A stretch of 64,000 nucleotides of DNA from Cupriavidus sp. UYMMa02A (GCA_001725945.1 LRMT01000072.1:1-64000), one strand, 5' to 3'; shown: positions 1 through 9,800, counted from the first letter of the stretch. A program made the numbers and translations. Notes: generated by a model from the letters alone, not told the origin.

Positions 1-47
1 TCGCCGGCGGCGAACCATCGAAGTGCAGATCGATCATGCGGTCGGAT

Positions 48-243
48 CGGCCGCCCGCCCTATGACCAGCGAACAAATCGACGCGAAGTTATTGGCGCAA
101 TGCGCATACTCCTCCAATTTGGGTGAGCCATCCTGGCCCCCTGCTCGTGCGGAAAAACTATTGGCAACATGCAGGAACGTGCTGAATCTGGACGACGTGA
201 GCACGATTCTGCAAGTTTGAAACTGGCAGTATGAGAGGAGTAC
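48..243. repeat. Bug-gene upstream repeat, copy 1
   Basis: About 190 bases closely match 2377-2566. Both begin near GGCCGCCC(T)ATGAC.AGCG, share TCGA.GCGAAGTTATTGGCGC and end with CACGATTCTGCAAGTTTGAAAC followed by an AGAGGA ribosome-binding-like stretch. Copy 2 leads directly into a Bug-receptor signal peptide. Copy 1 leads into what looks like a Bug receptor C-terminus, so this is probably a duplicated promoter and leader of a Bug gene family member. The short reading frame inside it (23-220) is not convincing as a gene. Confidence 0.7.
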
Positions 244-534
244 GTGGTTGTCAGCTTTAGCGAAATTAGTGTGATTTATGAACTCCCGACGACTCCTCCG
301 AGCGAGCTTCCGGGCGAAGAATATCGATCCCTTAGGCTTCATCTCAACACACCAGACGAATTTTCACGCCTTCTTACGGCAGACCGTGAGAAGCAGAAGG
401 TGCGCGTCAAGGCCGCGAACTTGCAGCTTGACTGCGCCGGGACATACAAGTTTCACGCATGCAGCCGCTGTGCAGAGCAAAACAGCCGACTTGCAAAGCG
501 CATTTTGAACTCCAGCCATCAACCTCAAAGGTAG
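244..534 (+). pseudogene. Bug-type receptor, C-terminal remnant
   Basis: The only recognisable part is TPDEFSRLLTADREK followed by VRVKAANLQLD. This resembles the closing helix of Bug solute receptors, which usually reads roughly TPEEFAxxLxADxxKWxxVVKAAN. The signal peptide and both periplasmic lobes are missing. Since the leader repeat lies just upstream, the simplest reading is an internal deletion joining a Bug promoter to the last ~60 codons. The frame runs to 534 with unrelated residues. It ends 4 bases before the VOC gene. Confidence 0.5.
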
Positions 535-538
535 CCAC

Positions 539-955
539 ATGAAAATCAAACGCGTTGAACACATCGCGATCGCCGTGAGTGATCTCGAGGGAATGTCGGG
601 GATGCTGGAAGACATGTTCGGCCTAAAGTGCAAATACACAGAGGACTTTCCGAACTCATCCACACGCATCGCAATGATCCCAGTTGGAGAGACCTGTCTC
701 GAATTGCTCGATGGCTACAAGCCAGAAGCCCGCGCTGCGCAGTGGCTGACTGAAAAAGGTCAAAGCTTGTTTCACCTTTGCCTTGAGGTGGATGACATCG
801 ATGCCGCGCTCACTGAGCTGAAAGAAAAAAAAGTAAAGCTGATCCACGAGCAACCAGTCATCGGCCATGGCGGCTGCCGCGTTGCATTCATCGATCCGTC
901 AGGCACGGGAAACATCCTGTTTGAGCTGATGGAAACGCCCGACTCCCACGCCTGA
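539..955 (+). CDS. VOC-family protein, methylmalonyl-CoA epimerase-like
   Basis: A 138-residue vicinal-oxygen-chelate protein. The metal-ligand pattern of the family is visible: His in RVEHIAIAV near residue 8, His in LFHLCLEV near residue 80, and Glu in ILFELME near residue 131, inside two paired beta-alpha-beta-beta-beta modules. The length fits methylmalonyl-CoA epimerase or a glyoxalase-like epimerase. It is complete, starts at ATG 539 after an AAAGG stretch, and lies 24 bases before a Bug receptor gene. That suggests a small catabolic unit acting on a CoA thioester or dicarboxylate, but the substrate cannot be read from sequence. Local base composition is more AT-rich than the following operons. 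Confidence 0.8.
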   Translation: MKIKRVEHIAIAVSDLEGMSGMLEDMFGLKCKYTEDFPNSSTRIAMIPVGETCLELLDGYKPEARAAQWLTEKGQSLFHLCLEVDDIDAALTELKEKKVKLIHEQPVIGHGGCRVAFIDPSGTGNILFELMETPDSHA

Positions 956-979
956 TCGACTTCACGCGAGCGTGCGAAG

Positions 980-1953
980 ATGGTAAAGGCGAATACAATG
1001 ATAAAGGCAATCGGAATTTGTTTGCTTGCTCTCGGAATCAGTTCGAGCCTAGCTCTAGCCGAGACTTTCCCCGAGCACAATTTAACGTTAGTTGTTCCGT
1101 ATGCTGCAGGCGGAAGCACCGACGTCATTGCGCGGAGCCTTCAAACTGCTTTTGCAGAGCGGCTCAACCAGACGGTAGTCGTTGAAAACCGGCCGGGCGC
1201 GAGCTCGAACATCGGCTCGTCTTATGTAGCGAGGTCCGGCATGGATGGATATACGATGCTGCTTCAATCGACGATGTTTTCCCTGTTTCCGAAACTATAC
1301 GCGAATTTGAGTTACAACCCTGCCAAAGATTTTATTCCTATCGGCACCGTTTGTGTTTCTCCAAACATCATTGTCGTGAGCAAGAACTCATCTCTGAAAA
1401 CCAGAGAGGATCTGCTTGATAAGGGCAAAAAGGGCCTGTTATCGATTGGCAGTGCGGGAACCGGAACTCCCGGGCACCTCATCATAGAGCAATTCTCGGC
1501 TTTGAATGGAATTCGGGTGACACACGTGCCCTATCAAGGTACAGCCCCTGCCATTCCGGATCTTATGGGTGGTCGTATCGATGCTATAGCAGGAAGTTTG
1601 GCATCTTTCCGAGGGCAACTAGATCGTGGCGACTTCCGACCGCTCTTCATCGCAGCCACGACTCGAAGTTCGCTCGCCCCCACCATCCCCACTGCCCAGG
1701 AGGCTGGGTTTGGTCAGATTGACGGTGGCATAAGGTTCCTATTGTTGGTGCGCGCCGGTGCCCCCGCTGACACTATTTCTTTTTTGTCGAAGAAGCTTCG
1801 AGAAGTATTAGCGGAACAAAAGTCGTGGGTACAATTTTTAGAGCTGGATGTGAAGTGAAAGGGTCGACGCCGGAAGAGGCACAGCAAGCGTTAAATGCTG
1901 TCCAGAGAAGCTGGAGCCCGATTATTGACTCTTTGAACATCAAGCCGCAGTAA
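980..1953 (+). CDS. Bug-type tripartite tricarboxylate receptor (frame broken near C-terminus)
   Basis: Periplasmic solute-binding protein of the TctC/Bug family. It has a signal peptide (about residues 1-27, ending SSLALAE), then FPEHNLTLVVPYAAGGSTDV, the ENRPGASSNIG ligand-loop motif, DGYTMLL, GTPGHL and VTHVPYQGTAPAIPDL, all diagnostic of the family. Translation stops at 1858 after LELDVK. One frame over, translation continues as GSTPEEAQQALNAVQRSW up to TAA 1951-1953 with IIDSLNIKPQ, exactly the expected Bug tail. Adding one base near 1855 (for example AAGGTGAAA) restores a gene of about 324 codons. No TctA/TctB membrane subunits are nearby, as is common for orphan Bug receptors. Confidence 0.82.
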
Positions 1954-2231
1954 GGTTAGCTGTTCACTGGGAGTATTTAAGAAGACTTGCTTGACACATC
2001 AGTTCGACTAGCAACGCTGGGGCAGCCCCACAACGTGGAAGTATCTGCTATGCGTCCCTTGTTGCTTGGCGGTGTCTCTGTGGCAATTTCGTTCGGCGGC
2101 TTATGCTGCGGCGGCTACGGTAAGAAGAAGTTCGAGGACGTCAGTCGGAGCCTCGCTCCGCTTAACTTTGGCGGACGCATCACACTTCGATAATAAGGTC
2201 GCCGCAAGCGGGCGTCGGCCCCAGGCACGGC

Positions 2232-2333
2232 GCCGAATTCAAGGCGGGGCGGACGGCGCTGACTTTGCCGCAATGAGGCCACCCGGCAGTCGAAGTTCCA
2301 CCTGGCGGCAAAGCGCGCGGCAGGAAATCACAT
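2232..2333. repeat. Inverted repeat segment, copy A (partner at 7959-8060)
   Basis: The reverse complement of this stretch aligns with 7959-8060 over about 100 bases. Shared blocks are GTGATTTCC, CCAGGTGGAACTTCGACT and GGCAAAGTC.GCG.CGTCC. The pair bounds a 5.7-kb segment carrying a Bug receptor, an acyl-CoA synthetase, a flavin oxidoreductase and an SMP-30 gene. It may be the end of an insertion sequence I cannot name. The rest of 1954-2376 has no convincing gene. Confidence 0.55.
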
Positions 2334-2376
2334 TACCGCAGGCGCTCGCATTAAGCTGAGATTCAAGGCTGATGGG

Positions 2377-2566
2377 CCGGCCGCCCTATGACTAGCGAAC
2401 AAATCGATGCGAAGTTATTGGCGCAATGCGATGACTCCTCCAATTTGAGCGAGCCATCCTAGGCTCCCCTCGTGCGCAAAGACTATTGGGCACGTGCAGC
2501 ATGCTGAATCTGGACGTCGTGAACACGATTCTGCAAGTTTGAAACAAGCAGTTTGAGAGGAACAGG
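2377..2566. repeat. Bug-gene upstream repeat, copy 2
   Basis: This is the diverged second copy of 48-243. It ends at AGAGGAACAGG, a good ribosome-binding site for the ATG at 2567. It is therefore most easily read as the native promoter and leader region of the truncated Bug gene that follows. Confidence 0.7.
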
Positions 2567-2683
2567 ATGAATCCCTTCCAAAGCCGGCGGCGCCTGCTGC
2601 TAATGGCGCTCGCCACGGCGGCAACAGCCGTGCCGGTTGCACATAGCCAAACTGCAGATTGCCCCAAAAAGCCGATTTTATAA
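2567..2683 (+). pseudogene. Bug-type receptor, N-terminal remnant
   Basis: The reading frame is 38 codons. MNPFQSRRRLLLMALATAAT begins a twin-arginine-like or Sec signal peptide ending VPVAHS, followed by TADCPKKPIL and a stop. PKKPI at this point corresponds to the YPxKPIRLIVP start of mature Bug receptors. The rest of this gene is gone, and an intact paralogue starts 61 bases later. Together with copy 1 this shows rearrangement among Bug paralogues. Confidence 0.6.
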
Positions 2684-2744
2684 TTCGAAGAGCCTGAAGG
2701 CTCCTCCCATCCCAGAGCGCGCCATAGGACGCAAGGAGACGCAG

Positions 2745-3743
2745 ATGCTTTTATTCAAACAACGGCTGGCCACCGGCCTGACCGCCACGCTTACCAGCGT
2801 GGCCCTGATGGGGCCCTCAGCCGCCTTGGCCAACGATGATGCTGCCAACTATCCGAATAAGCCAATCCGCCTAATCGTGCCGTCGGCCCCGGGAGCCAGC
2901 CTCGACACCATGGCTCGGCTGATCGGCGCAGAGGTCGGCAAATCCATCGGGCAGCCCATCATCGTCGAGAACAAGCCCGGCGCAAGCGGCATCATCGGCA
3001 CCACCGCAGCTGCCCGGGCAAAGGCGGACGGCTATACATTGCTTTACACATGGACAGCCTTCATCCAAGCGCCCGCGCTGCACAACCATCCACCTTATGA
3101 CGTATTCACCGACTTCGCGCCCATCATCGAGGTGGCGCGCTCGAGCTTTGTGCTGCTCGGTGGGGCCTCGCTACCGGCCAGCACCGCCAAGGATTTCATC
3201 GCTCTCGTCAAAAACAACCCCGGCAAGTACAACTACGGCTCACCCGGCAACGGCACCTCGTCACACATCCTAGCTGAGCTGCTGAAGCAGAGCACCGGCA
3301 TCCAGATCAACCATGTGCCCTACAAGGCCGGTGCCCCGATGATGACGGACCTGATGGCCGGAAATATTCCGGTGGCCTTCGTCGATTTCGGCACCGCCCG
3401 CGTCAACAAGGGCCTCAGCAACATCAAGCCGCTGGCCATTACGTCGCGGGAGCGTTCGCCGTACTTCCCCTCAACGCCCACCTTTGGCGAACTGGGCATA
3501 CAGGGGCTGGACCTGGAAGGCTGGTTCGGCGTGCTGGCCCCGGCCAAGACCGATTCGGCCATTGTGAAGAAGCTGGCGCAGGAGTTTGCTAAGGCCGTGC
3601 GCTCGCCCGAGATCAAAAAACGTCTCGAAGACCTGGGCGTGACCGTGGTCGCCAACCCGCCGAACGTGTTTGCCGCCAACCTGCGGCGCGACGAGGCCAA
3701 GTGGAAGAAGACCATCATCGATGCCGCCATCCGCATGGATTGA
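2745..3743 (+). CDS. Bug-type tripartite tricarboxylate receptor
   Basis: An intact 332-residue periplasmic binding protein. I chose ATG 2745 because AAGGAG lies at 2733-2738 and a clean signal peptide follows (hydrophobic LATGLTATLTSVALMG, cleavage after AALA). The frame is open further upstream but without signal features. Family motifs are present: YPNKPIRLIVPSAPGAS, ENKPGASGIIGT, ADGYTLLY, NYGSPGNGTSSH, INHVPYKAGAPMMTDL and the C-terminal EFAKAVRSPEIKKRLEDLG. It probably binds a carboxylate for uptake or sensing. The acyl-CoA synthetase gene follows after 24 bases, so the two may be co-expressed and the ligand may be the acid that ligase activates. Confidence 0.92.
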   Translation: MLLFKQRLATGLTATLTSVALMGPSAALANDDAANYPNKPIRLIVPSAPGASLDTMARLIGAEVGKSIGQPIIVENKPGASGIIGTTAAARAKADGYTLLYTWTAFIQAPALHNHPPYDVFTDFAPIIEVARSSFVLLGGASLPASTAKDFIALVKNNPGKYNYGSPGNGTSSHILAELLKQSTGIQINHVPYKAGAPMMTDLMAGNIPVAFVDFGTARVNKGLSNIKPLAITSRERSPYFPSTPTFGELGIQGLDLEGWFGVLAPAKTDSAIVKKLAQEFAKAVRSPEIKKRLEDLGVTVVANPPNVFAANLRRDEAKWKKTIIDAAIRMD

Positions 3744-3767
3744 CCCCGCACAGCTCATCCAAACATC

Positions 3768-5320
3768 ATGCACCAGCACCTCACACCTCCCTCCTTCAGC
3801 AGCCTGACCTTGCGCGCGCTGCGGCGCCACCCGGATCGCGTCGCATTCCAATCGCCTGCCAGTCGCTTGACCTACCGGCAGACGCTCGATCTCATTGGGC
3901 GCTTCCAGGCCGTATTGCACCGGGCGGGGCTGCAGGCTGGCAACCGCATCGCGCTGCTAACCGCCAACCGCGCCGACGCCTGGTGCGCGGGCGTCGCGGC
4001 GCAGGGACTCGGCATGGCTACCACCTGGATGCATCCGATGGGGTCGCTCGCAGCCCATCTATTCCAGATCGAGGACGCGACGTAGCGGCCGTGGTGGTCG
4101 ATGGGCAGAACTACGGCGCGCGCGCCTCCGAGATCGCCGCCGCCCAGCCACGGCTGCGCATGTTCACGCTGGGCCGGGCCGATGCTGGTGCCGACCTGCT
4201 GGCTCTTGCCGAGCGACACGGCGCCGCCGACGCGGTGGATTGGTCGAATGCAGCCGATCTCAGCCAGCTCTCGTACACTGGCGGCACCACCGGGCGTCAG
4301 AAGGGCGTGGTCAAGAGAGCGCCGCCGCCGCGATGGCGGCCCTGCAATTGCTGGCCGACTACGAGATACCGGTCGAGCCGCGCTTTCTGGCCGTGGCCCC
4401 GATCAGCCATGTGACTGGTACCAACGTGGTGCCGACGCTGATGCGCGGGGGGACGGTGCATCTGCTGGAGCGCTTCGACGTGGAGCAGATCGCGCGCATC
4501 GTGGCGCAAGAGCGCATCAACTTCACGATGATGGTGCCCACCATGGTCTATGGCCTGCTGGACCACCCGCGCCTCGACGGCTTCGACCTATCGTCGCTGG
4601 AGTTGCTGTTGTACGCGGGCTCGCCGATGTCGCGCAGCCGGCTGGCCGAGGGGATCGAGCGCCTCGGCCCGATATTCAACCAGTTGTACGGGCAAGCCGA
4701 GTGCTCGCCCATCGCCGCCATGCGCAAGGCCGACCACGATCTGCGGCGCCCCGAGCTGCTGGGTGCCTGCGGCTATCCGGTCTCCGGCTGCGAGGTACGT
4801 ATCGTCAATGACAAAAACGAACCGGTACGCGTGGGCGAGCCTGGCGAGATCTGCGTCCGTGGTCCATCGGTGATGACCGAATATTGGCGCCAGCCTGCGC
4901 TGACCGAAGAGGCGTTGGCGGACGACTGGTTGCACACCGCGATATCGCCGTGCAGGACGACACCGGGCGCTGTACATCGTCGACCGCAAGAAGGACATGA
5001 TCGTGACCGGGGGCTTCAACGTCTACTCCAAGGAGGTGGAGGACGCGCTGGCCTCACACCCGGCCGTGGGCATCAGCGCCGTGGTGGGCGCGCCCGACCC
5101 CAAATGGGGCGAAACTGTGCGCGCTTACGTGGTGCTGCGCGCTGGCGCATCGGCCACCGAGGCCGAGCTGATCGCACACGTTAAGGCGCTGAAAGGCAGC
5201 GTCAACGCTCCCAAGCACATTGTCTTCGCCGACGCCCTGCCGCAGACGGCGGTGGGCAAGATAGACAAGAAAGCGCTGCGCGACCTGCACTGGGGCGGGC
5301 AGACCCGCAACGTCAGTTGA
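3768..5320 (+). CDS. AMP-dependent acyl-CoA synthetase (four frame breaks)
   Basis: An ANL-superfamily ligase converting a carboxylic acid, ATP and CoA to acyl-CoA. It is spread over three frames: N-terminal part 3768-4085, the P-loop YTGGTTGRQKGVV near 4275-4310, core APISHVTGTNVVP to PGEICVRGPSVMTEYW (4390-4890), then WLHT and DRKKDMIVTGGFNVY to the C-terminal KIDKKALRDLHW ending 5320. Each junction is repaired by one extra base (GCGGAC near 4080, AAGGAG near 4316, ACCGGC near 4938, CGCCTG near 4972). After repair all adenylation motifs are present in about 517 codons, including the hinge DRKKD and the catalytic Lys in GKIDKK. It follows a Bug receptor by 24 bases. Confidence 0.82.
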
Positions 5321-5428
5321 AACACCGATAGCCGGTTGCTAGCTTCCTTCCTTGAGTTCAGGTAGATACTCATATCAGTATCCAATAAACCTCCGCCAGC
5401 AGCTTTTGTAATTGAATCACACACGGCC

Positions 5429-6416
5429 ATGACGATACCCTCCCGCTTCATTTCGCGCCTGCCCGCGTCGTGGGCCTCGCGTCTTGCACTGCCGCTGATT
5501 GCCGCGCCCATGTTCCGCGTATCCGGACCCGATCTTGTCATCGCCGCGTGCAAGGCCGGGGTGATTGGCTCATTTCCCACGGCCAACTGCCGAAGCATCG
5601 ACATGCTCGATGCCTGGCTGCAGCGCATGTACGATGAGCTCGACCCTGTCGTGGACGCGCCATTTTGCCCTAACTTGATCATGCGCCGCGACACCCTGCA
5701 GCAAGAGCTGGACTGCTTGCTGCGCCACCGCGTGGAGCTCGTGATCACTAGCGTGGGCTCGCCCGAGGCCGTAGTGGCGCCGCTGCACGACATCGGCTGC
5801 ACCGTGTTCGCCGACGTCGCCTCGGTCCGGCATGCCCGCAAGGCCGCCGAGGCCGGGGCAGACGGCCTGATCCTGCTGACCGCTGGCGCGGGTGGCCAGA
5901 CCGGCTGGGCAAATGGCTTTGCTTTCGCGCGGGCCGTGCGGCAATTCTTCGACGGCCCGCTGGTACTGGCGGGCGGCGTGTCGGACGGCGCCAGTCTGCT
6001 AGCCGCGCAGGTACTGGGCTGCGACCTGTCCTACATGGGTACCAAATTCATCGCCGCCGACGAAAGCATGGCGTTGGACAGCTACAAGAACATGCTGCTT
6101 GGCAGCGAACTCGACGACATTCTGCTGTCGCGCGCTTCACCGGCCTTGAAGCCAATATGCTCATCCCCTCCATCAAGGCCTGCGGGCTGGACCCCAAGAA
6201 TTTGCCAGCGGACATCACCAAGGAGCGGGCCAACGCCCTGTATGGCGGCCAAGGCAGCGAAATCAAGCGCTGGCGTGATATCTGGTCCGCCGGCATTCGG
6301 TGTCAGGCGTGCGGCAGCGCGAATCTGTACACAGCTTGGTCGCCCAACTGCGCACCGAATACGACGATGCCAGCACCGCCACGCGGCAAGCGCTGGTTGG
6401 AGCAGCATCATCATGA
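5429..6416 (+). CDS. Nitronate monooxygenase / NAD(P)H flavin oxidoreductase family (two frame breaks)
   Basis: An FMN-dependent TIM-barrel protein of the 2-nitropropane dioxygenase group. Visible features are PLIAAPMFRVSGPDLVIA near residues 25-42, GVIGSFPTAN, ADGLILLTAGAGGQTGWANG (FMN phosphate loop) and VLAGGVSDGASLLAAQVLG. The frame is lost near 6140 (CGCGCCTTC read as CGCGCTTC) and again near 6290 (GCCGGGCAT read as GCCGGCAT). Across these breaks the protein continues FTGLEANMLIPSIKACGLDP and ends HSLVAQLRTEYDDASTATRQ up to TGA 6414-6416. Real substrates of such paralogues are often unknown. It sits among CoA-activating genes, possibly as an oxidative side-product scavenger. Confidence 0.78.
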
Positions 6417-6560
6417 AAACACTGTCACCGAACCCTTGGGCATCGAGCCCCCCGTCATCCAGGGCGGCATGCACCTTGTGAGCCTGGCCGAGCTGGCCTC
6501 GGCCGCCTCCAATGCCGGCGGCTCGCGTCTAGCGTTCACGCTCCGACGTGGTCACGCCAT
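6413..6560 (+). pseudogene. Second nitronate monooxygenase, N-terminal fragment
   Basis: ATG 6413 overlaps the previous stop. In the +1 frame translation reads TEPLGIEPPVIQGGMHLVSL then AELASAASNAGG, the standard N-terminus of 2-nitropropane dioxygenase paralogues (T.LLGIE.PIIQGGM...ELA.AVSNAGG). Homology ends abruptly near 6540. The downstream sequence to 6881 shows no continuation, so this is a 5' fragment cut by rearrangement. Confidence 0.65.
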
Positions 6561-6881
6561 CGCGCTCGCCGCTCGCGAGCGTCTGGCTCGTGTAACTGAT
6601 CATCGATGCAATAGATTCGACCCCGCCCACGGCGACGGATGCTTACTACGCCGTTCCCGAACCCGATGTGCGGCGCTCCCCGACCCAACAGTACTTGCTC
6701 ATAGGCTCCATTCTCCCAAGAGTTGGAGCCACCAATACACGGACGGCGCGGTTCAAATGCCTGCTGAGTGCATGAGAGTTAGCGCGAGGTAGATCCATCT
6801 CGGTTTTCTTTGCTCGCAATCATATGATTTCGCGAACTATAGATTTCCCCGTCTGCCCCCGGCAGGCGAACGGAACAGGGT
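6561..6881. other. No gene seen
   Basis: About 320 bases between a truncated oxidoreductase and the 3' end of the SMP-30 gene. Frames here are short and lack recognisable motifs. No clear inverted repeat or terminator was seen. Confidence 0.5.
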
Positions 6882-7852
6882 TTAAGGGCCTGTCGGTAAG
6901 TCTTGGTTGTGCAGGCGAAGTCCCGGCCGCGGCCAGTCGACCTCCAAAAGCCGTCCAGTTGTCGACAGCGTGACATATGCCTTCTTCATGTCCTTGCCAC
7001 CAAAGCAGAGATTGGTCACCGCACTGTCATCGAGTTCTAAGAACTCCATCTCTCCTGACTGCCCAAACACCGAGATCCCGCCTTTCGGCTGACTCAAGGT
7101 CCCGACGCAGATGCGCCCATCGGCCTCGACGGCGAGTGAGTCGAAGAATGCGCGCCCCTTCGATTTGCCCACCAGATTCCCAAGCTTCGGTCACCGCGCT
7201 GCGACATCTCTCCCTCCTTGGGCTGGTAAGCCACCAATTCACCCGGCTTTTCTATAGTCCAGCGGACGAGCCAGCCGGAATGTGTGTGGGCCACATAGAG
7301 AGTGCGACCATCGGGTGACAGGCCAATGCCATTCGGCACCTGAAGAGGATACTTCACCTGCTTTAGCGGGCCGCCATCGACTGAGCCATAGTAAAGACCG
7401 CCCATCAGTATGCTATCGCCGATCACCTTCCCGTAGTCGGTGAAATAGAACCCGCCATGCTGGTCAAAGACTATGTCATTCGGCCCGGCCAGCCGCCTGC
7501 CTTCGAAGTTGTCGTAGATGGTTTCGACCCGGCCGGATTTCATATCCAGCCGCTGTATGTAGCCGCCAGCATAGTCGTCGGGCAAGCGATCGTCCGTTAC
7601 GAGGACACCATTTCGCTCCTTCCACGTCAATCCGCCGTTGTTGCAAATGTAGATCGCCCCGTCTGGGCCTCGGGCTGAACCGTTTGGACTGCCGCCAGTC
7701 TCGGCAATCGCTTCCCACCGACCATTGGGTTCCACCCGCGCAATCGTTGCGGAAGCGAGCTCGACCACGGTGACGGAGCCGTCCGCCCAAGCAATAGGCC
7801 CTTCGGGAAACCTTAGCCCGCTGGCCAACACGTTGACAGTTCTGGACATCAT
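6882..7852 (-). CDS. SMP-30/gluconolactonase-like beta-propeller (one frame break)
   Basis: A six-bladed propeller hydrolase of the SMP-30/LRE group. From the ATG at 7852 (AAGGG seven to eleven bases upstream) it reads FPEGPIAWADGSVTVVEL, GPDGAIYICNNGG, GPNDIVFDQHGGFYFTDYG, VPNGIGLSPDGRTLYVAHTH and, after the break, DSLAVEADGRICVGTL. The PEG (metal Glu), GPND and PNG (metal Asn) and SPDG (Asp) motifs supply the usual divalent-metal ligands. The frame is lost near 7180 where TTGGGGAAT appears as TTGGGAAT. The repaired protein is about 324 residues. These enzymes open sugar lactones or related esters. It is transcribed away from the upstream genes. Confidence 0.8.
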
Positions 7853-7958
7853 TGCGATCCCTTAGTCTCTAGAAGTTCGTCAATTAAAAGTTCAAAGTCT
7901 TTTGCTCTTCGCTTGTAAGGGCGAGACTTCAGCTTAAATGCAAGCGCAGGGTCTGTTG

Positions 7959-8060
7959 TGATTTCCCACCGTGCGCATTGCCACCAGGTGGAACTTCGAC
8001 TTCCCGCCTGGCCGCGTCACGGCAAAGTCGGCGTCGTCCTCCCGGAACTTGGCACATCGG
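7959..8060. repeat. Inverted repeat segment, copy B (partner at 2232-2333)
   Basis: This is an inverted, diverged copy of 2232-2333 (shared CCAGGTGGAACTTCGACT and GGCAAAGTC blocks). It lies in a 470-base gap between the SMP-30 start and the IclR stop. The remaining gap sequence (7853-7958, 8061-8325) contains no gene I can recognise. Confidence 0.55.
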
Positions 8061-8325
8061 CAGACCTAAAAGCCGACTGGCGCGAGGGCTCTTCGCCCTG
8101 TACTAGTAAGGGAGAGGCTTCCACGGCCGTTGCGGCAGGAGCCTCATTACCTGCAGCAGCCGACCCTTTTGCACACCATGACAAAGAGAAGGCCTGGGTC
8201 CACCTGCGACGGATCGTCCGACTTTTTGGCTAAGATCGGTCTTCCCCGGAATGTGAAATTGCCGCCCCGAGACGGATCCGCAGCCGGAGTGCCCCTAGCC
8301 CGCGTGCACGCCGGTACGGCGGCCC

Positions 8326-9150
8326 TCAACTGATCTCCGCAATAAGCTGTTGGTGTTCCCGCGATATTTTTTCTGACTCCGCTTCAAGAAGATCGCGCAA
8401 CTTGAAAATTCTCTGATGAGACATTGAATTAGAGTCGGCTATCGCTGTAATTGATGCGAAGGGGAAGCCATTGTGGTTTTTCACCGCAACACCGACCGAT
8501 GTAAAATCATTTCCAAGGTCGCCCATGTTGAGGCCAAAACCACAGCGCCTAGAGCGTTTGGCCATTCTCAAATACGCTGAAAGATTTTGGTCATTGGCAG
8601 ATTTTGCCGTCTTAATACAAGCTTCCACAGCTTCGGCCCGCTGCTCAGCCGTTAGATGAACGAGCATGGCATTTCCCATTCCGGACGATATCAGCAAGCG
8701 TCGCGTTCCCATCCGTGATACTAAACCTAACGGAATTTTTCCCGCTTTATCAATGCAGACGTAGAAATAGTCCGACCGCATAGCTAAAAAGACCGCGGCG
8801 TTCATCTTTTTCGCTAATTCTGTCAAGCTTGGACGGCACGCCGCTTGGAAAGCGAAATGTGCTGGTAGTGCCAATGCCAATTCATATAGCAGAGGCCCAG
8901 GGAAATACCTGCGATCGTCTGGCCGCTGTTTTAGCAGGCGATGCGCAACCAAGGAAGTTAGGATTCGGTGGGTGGTCGATTTGCTCAAACCACAGTTCTC
9001 GGCGAGGTCTGTCATCCGCCACCCCAAATGCGGACGACCCGCAATCGTTGTGAGAAGAAATATAGAACGCTCGATAGCGCGTGTGCCCGTTGGATCACTC
9101 GAATCCAATGGACGCGACGATTGATCAGCAAGGACTAGATATTCACTCAT
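8326..9150 (-). CDS. IclR-family transcriptional regulator
   Basis: An intact 274-residue regulator. The N-terminal winged helix-turn-helix is visible at about residues 22-85: AIERSIFLLTTIAGRPHLGW then DLAENCGLSKSTTHRILTSL. The C-terminal effector domain follows, with GTRRLLISSGMGNAML (the usual G..LP.H.TA.GKA region, here divergent), RRCGFGLNMGDLGNDFTSVG and the closing helix. IclR proteins control catabolic genes in response to small acids. It is encoded on the same strand as, and upstream of, the SMP-30 gene but separated by 470 bases including a repeat, so the target is uncertain. Its coding sequence is more AT-rich than the neighbouring operon, consistent with a different origin. Confidence 0.88.
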   Translation of the reverse strand: MSEYLVLADQSSRPLDSSDPTGTRAIERSIFLLTTIAGRPHLGWRMTDLAENCGLSKSTTHRILTSLVAHRLLKQRPDDRRYFPGPLLYELALALPAHFAFQAACRPSLTELAKKMNAAVFLAMRSDYFYVCIDKAGKIPLGLVSRMGTRRLLISSGMGNAMLVHLTAEQRAEAVEACIKTAKSANDQNLSAYLRMAKRSRRCGFGLNMGDLGNDFTSVGVAVKNHNGFPFASITAIADSNSMSHQRIFKLRDLLEAESEKISREHQQLIAEIS

Positions 9151-9800
9151 ATGGGGTTCTTACGGATTGCATTACACACAAATCACAGGTTCCAATCTTT
9201 CTGGCGCTTGATGCCGGCGACGAAGTCCATTACGCGATTGTGTGGGATCGAGTCTCGTACGCTGGATCGCAGCGCGAGATCGGTGTCACGGCAAGCCAGT
9301 ACGCCATAGTAGCCACCGAGTTCGCGGCATTGGTAACCGTATCGATACGCGAAACCATCAGTCGGCGCCGGCTTACGATCACCGGTTGCCAAGTGCGGGA
9401 TGCCGAAAATGTTGCCGATGCGGCCTGCGCGGACTTCGCGGCCGCGTTCCCGCATCCGATCCCAACGAAGGTCGCAGGCCGCTTTCTCGCTGCCGGTCAG
9501 GGCTACGCGGGTGCGGCCGCCACGCTCGCTGACGCGTTGCGCCGATCTCGCCCTTTTCTAGCGTGAGTTTAGTGGAGATGCTACTTCTGGGTAAGTTGGT
9601 ACATGTGCGTATACCAAGGCAAAACTGGGACTTCCGCACGTTGTGTGACGAGGGCGCACTGGCGTGGAAGATGCTGTGGATTCTATGTATGAGGGCAGGT
9701 CGGCAACTTTGCACAGGGAGTGGCCAAACGCGGGGGCGCGGTTTAAGCCGTACAGTCCACGAGCGCAAATGGCATGATCTTCCGGTCAAGGGATACCACC
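9151..9800. other. Unassigned stretch between IclR gene and IS remnants
   Basis: Overlapping frames occur on both strands (plus 9081-9566, minus 9183-9455), but neither shows a domain or ribosome-binding site I recognise. The minus-strand frame, with GFAYRYGYQCRELGGYYGVL, looks somewhat protein-like and could be a remnant. At 9607-9625 GTATACCAAGGCAAAACTGG resembles a similar string at 44924-44943, hinting at an IS end. Confidence 0.3.

Noticed and set aside
23..220. 65-codon frame inside the first leader repeat
   Set aside because: The corresponding frame in copy 2 is interrupted by a stop (CCATCCTAG near 2461), so the repeat is not conserved as protein.
1987..2359. Short plus-strand frames with a hydrophobic stretch (PLLLGGVSVAISFGGLCCGG)
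   Set aside because: No ribosome-binding site or family signal, and the frames run into the inverted repeat. Could be a lipoprotein-like remnant but unsupported.
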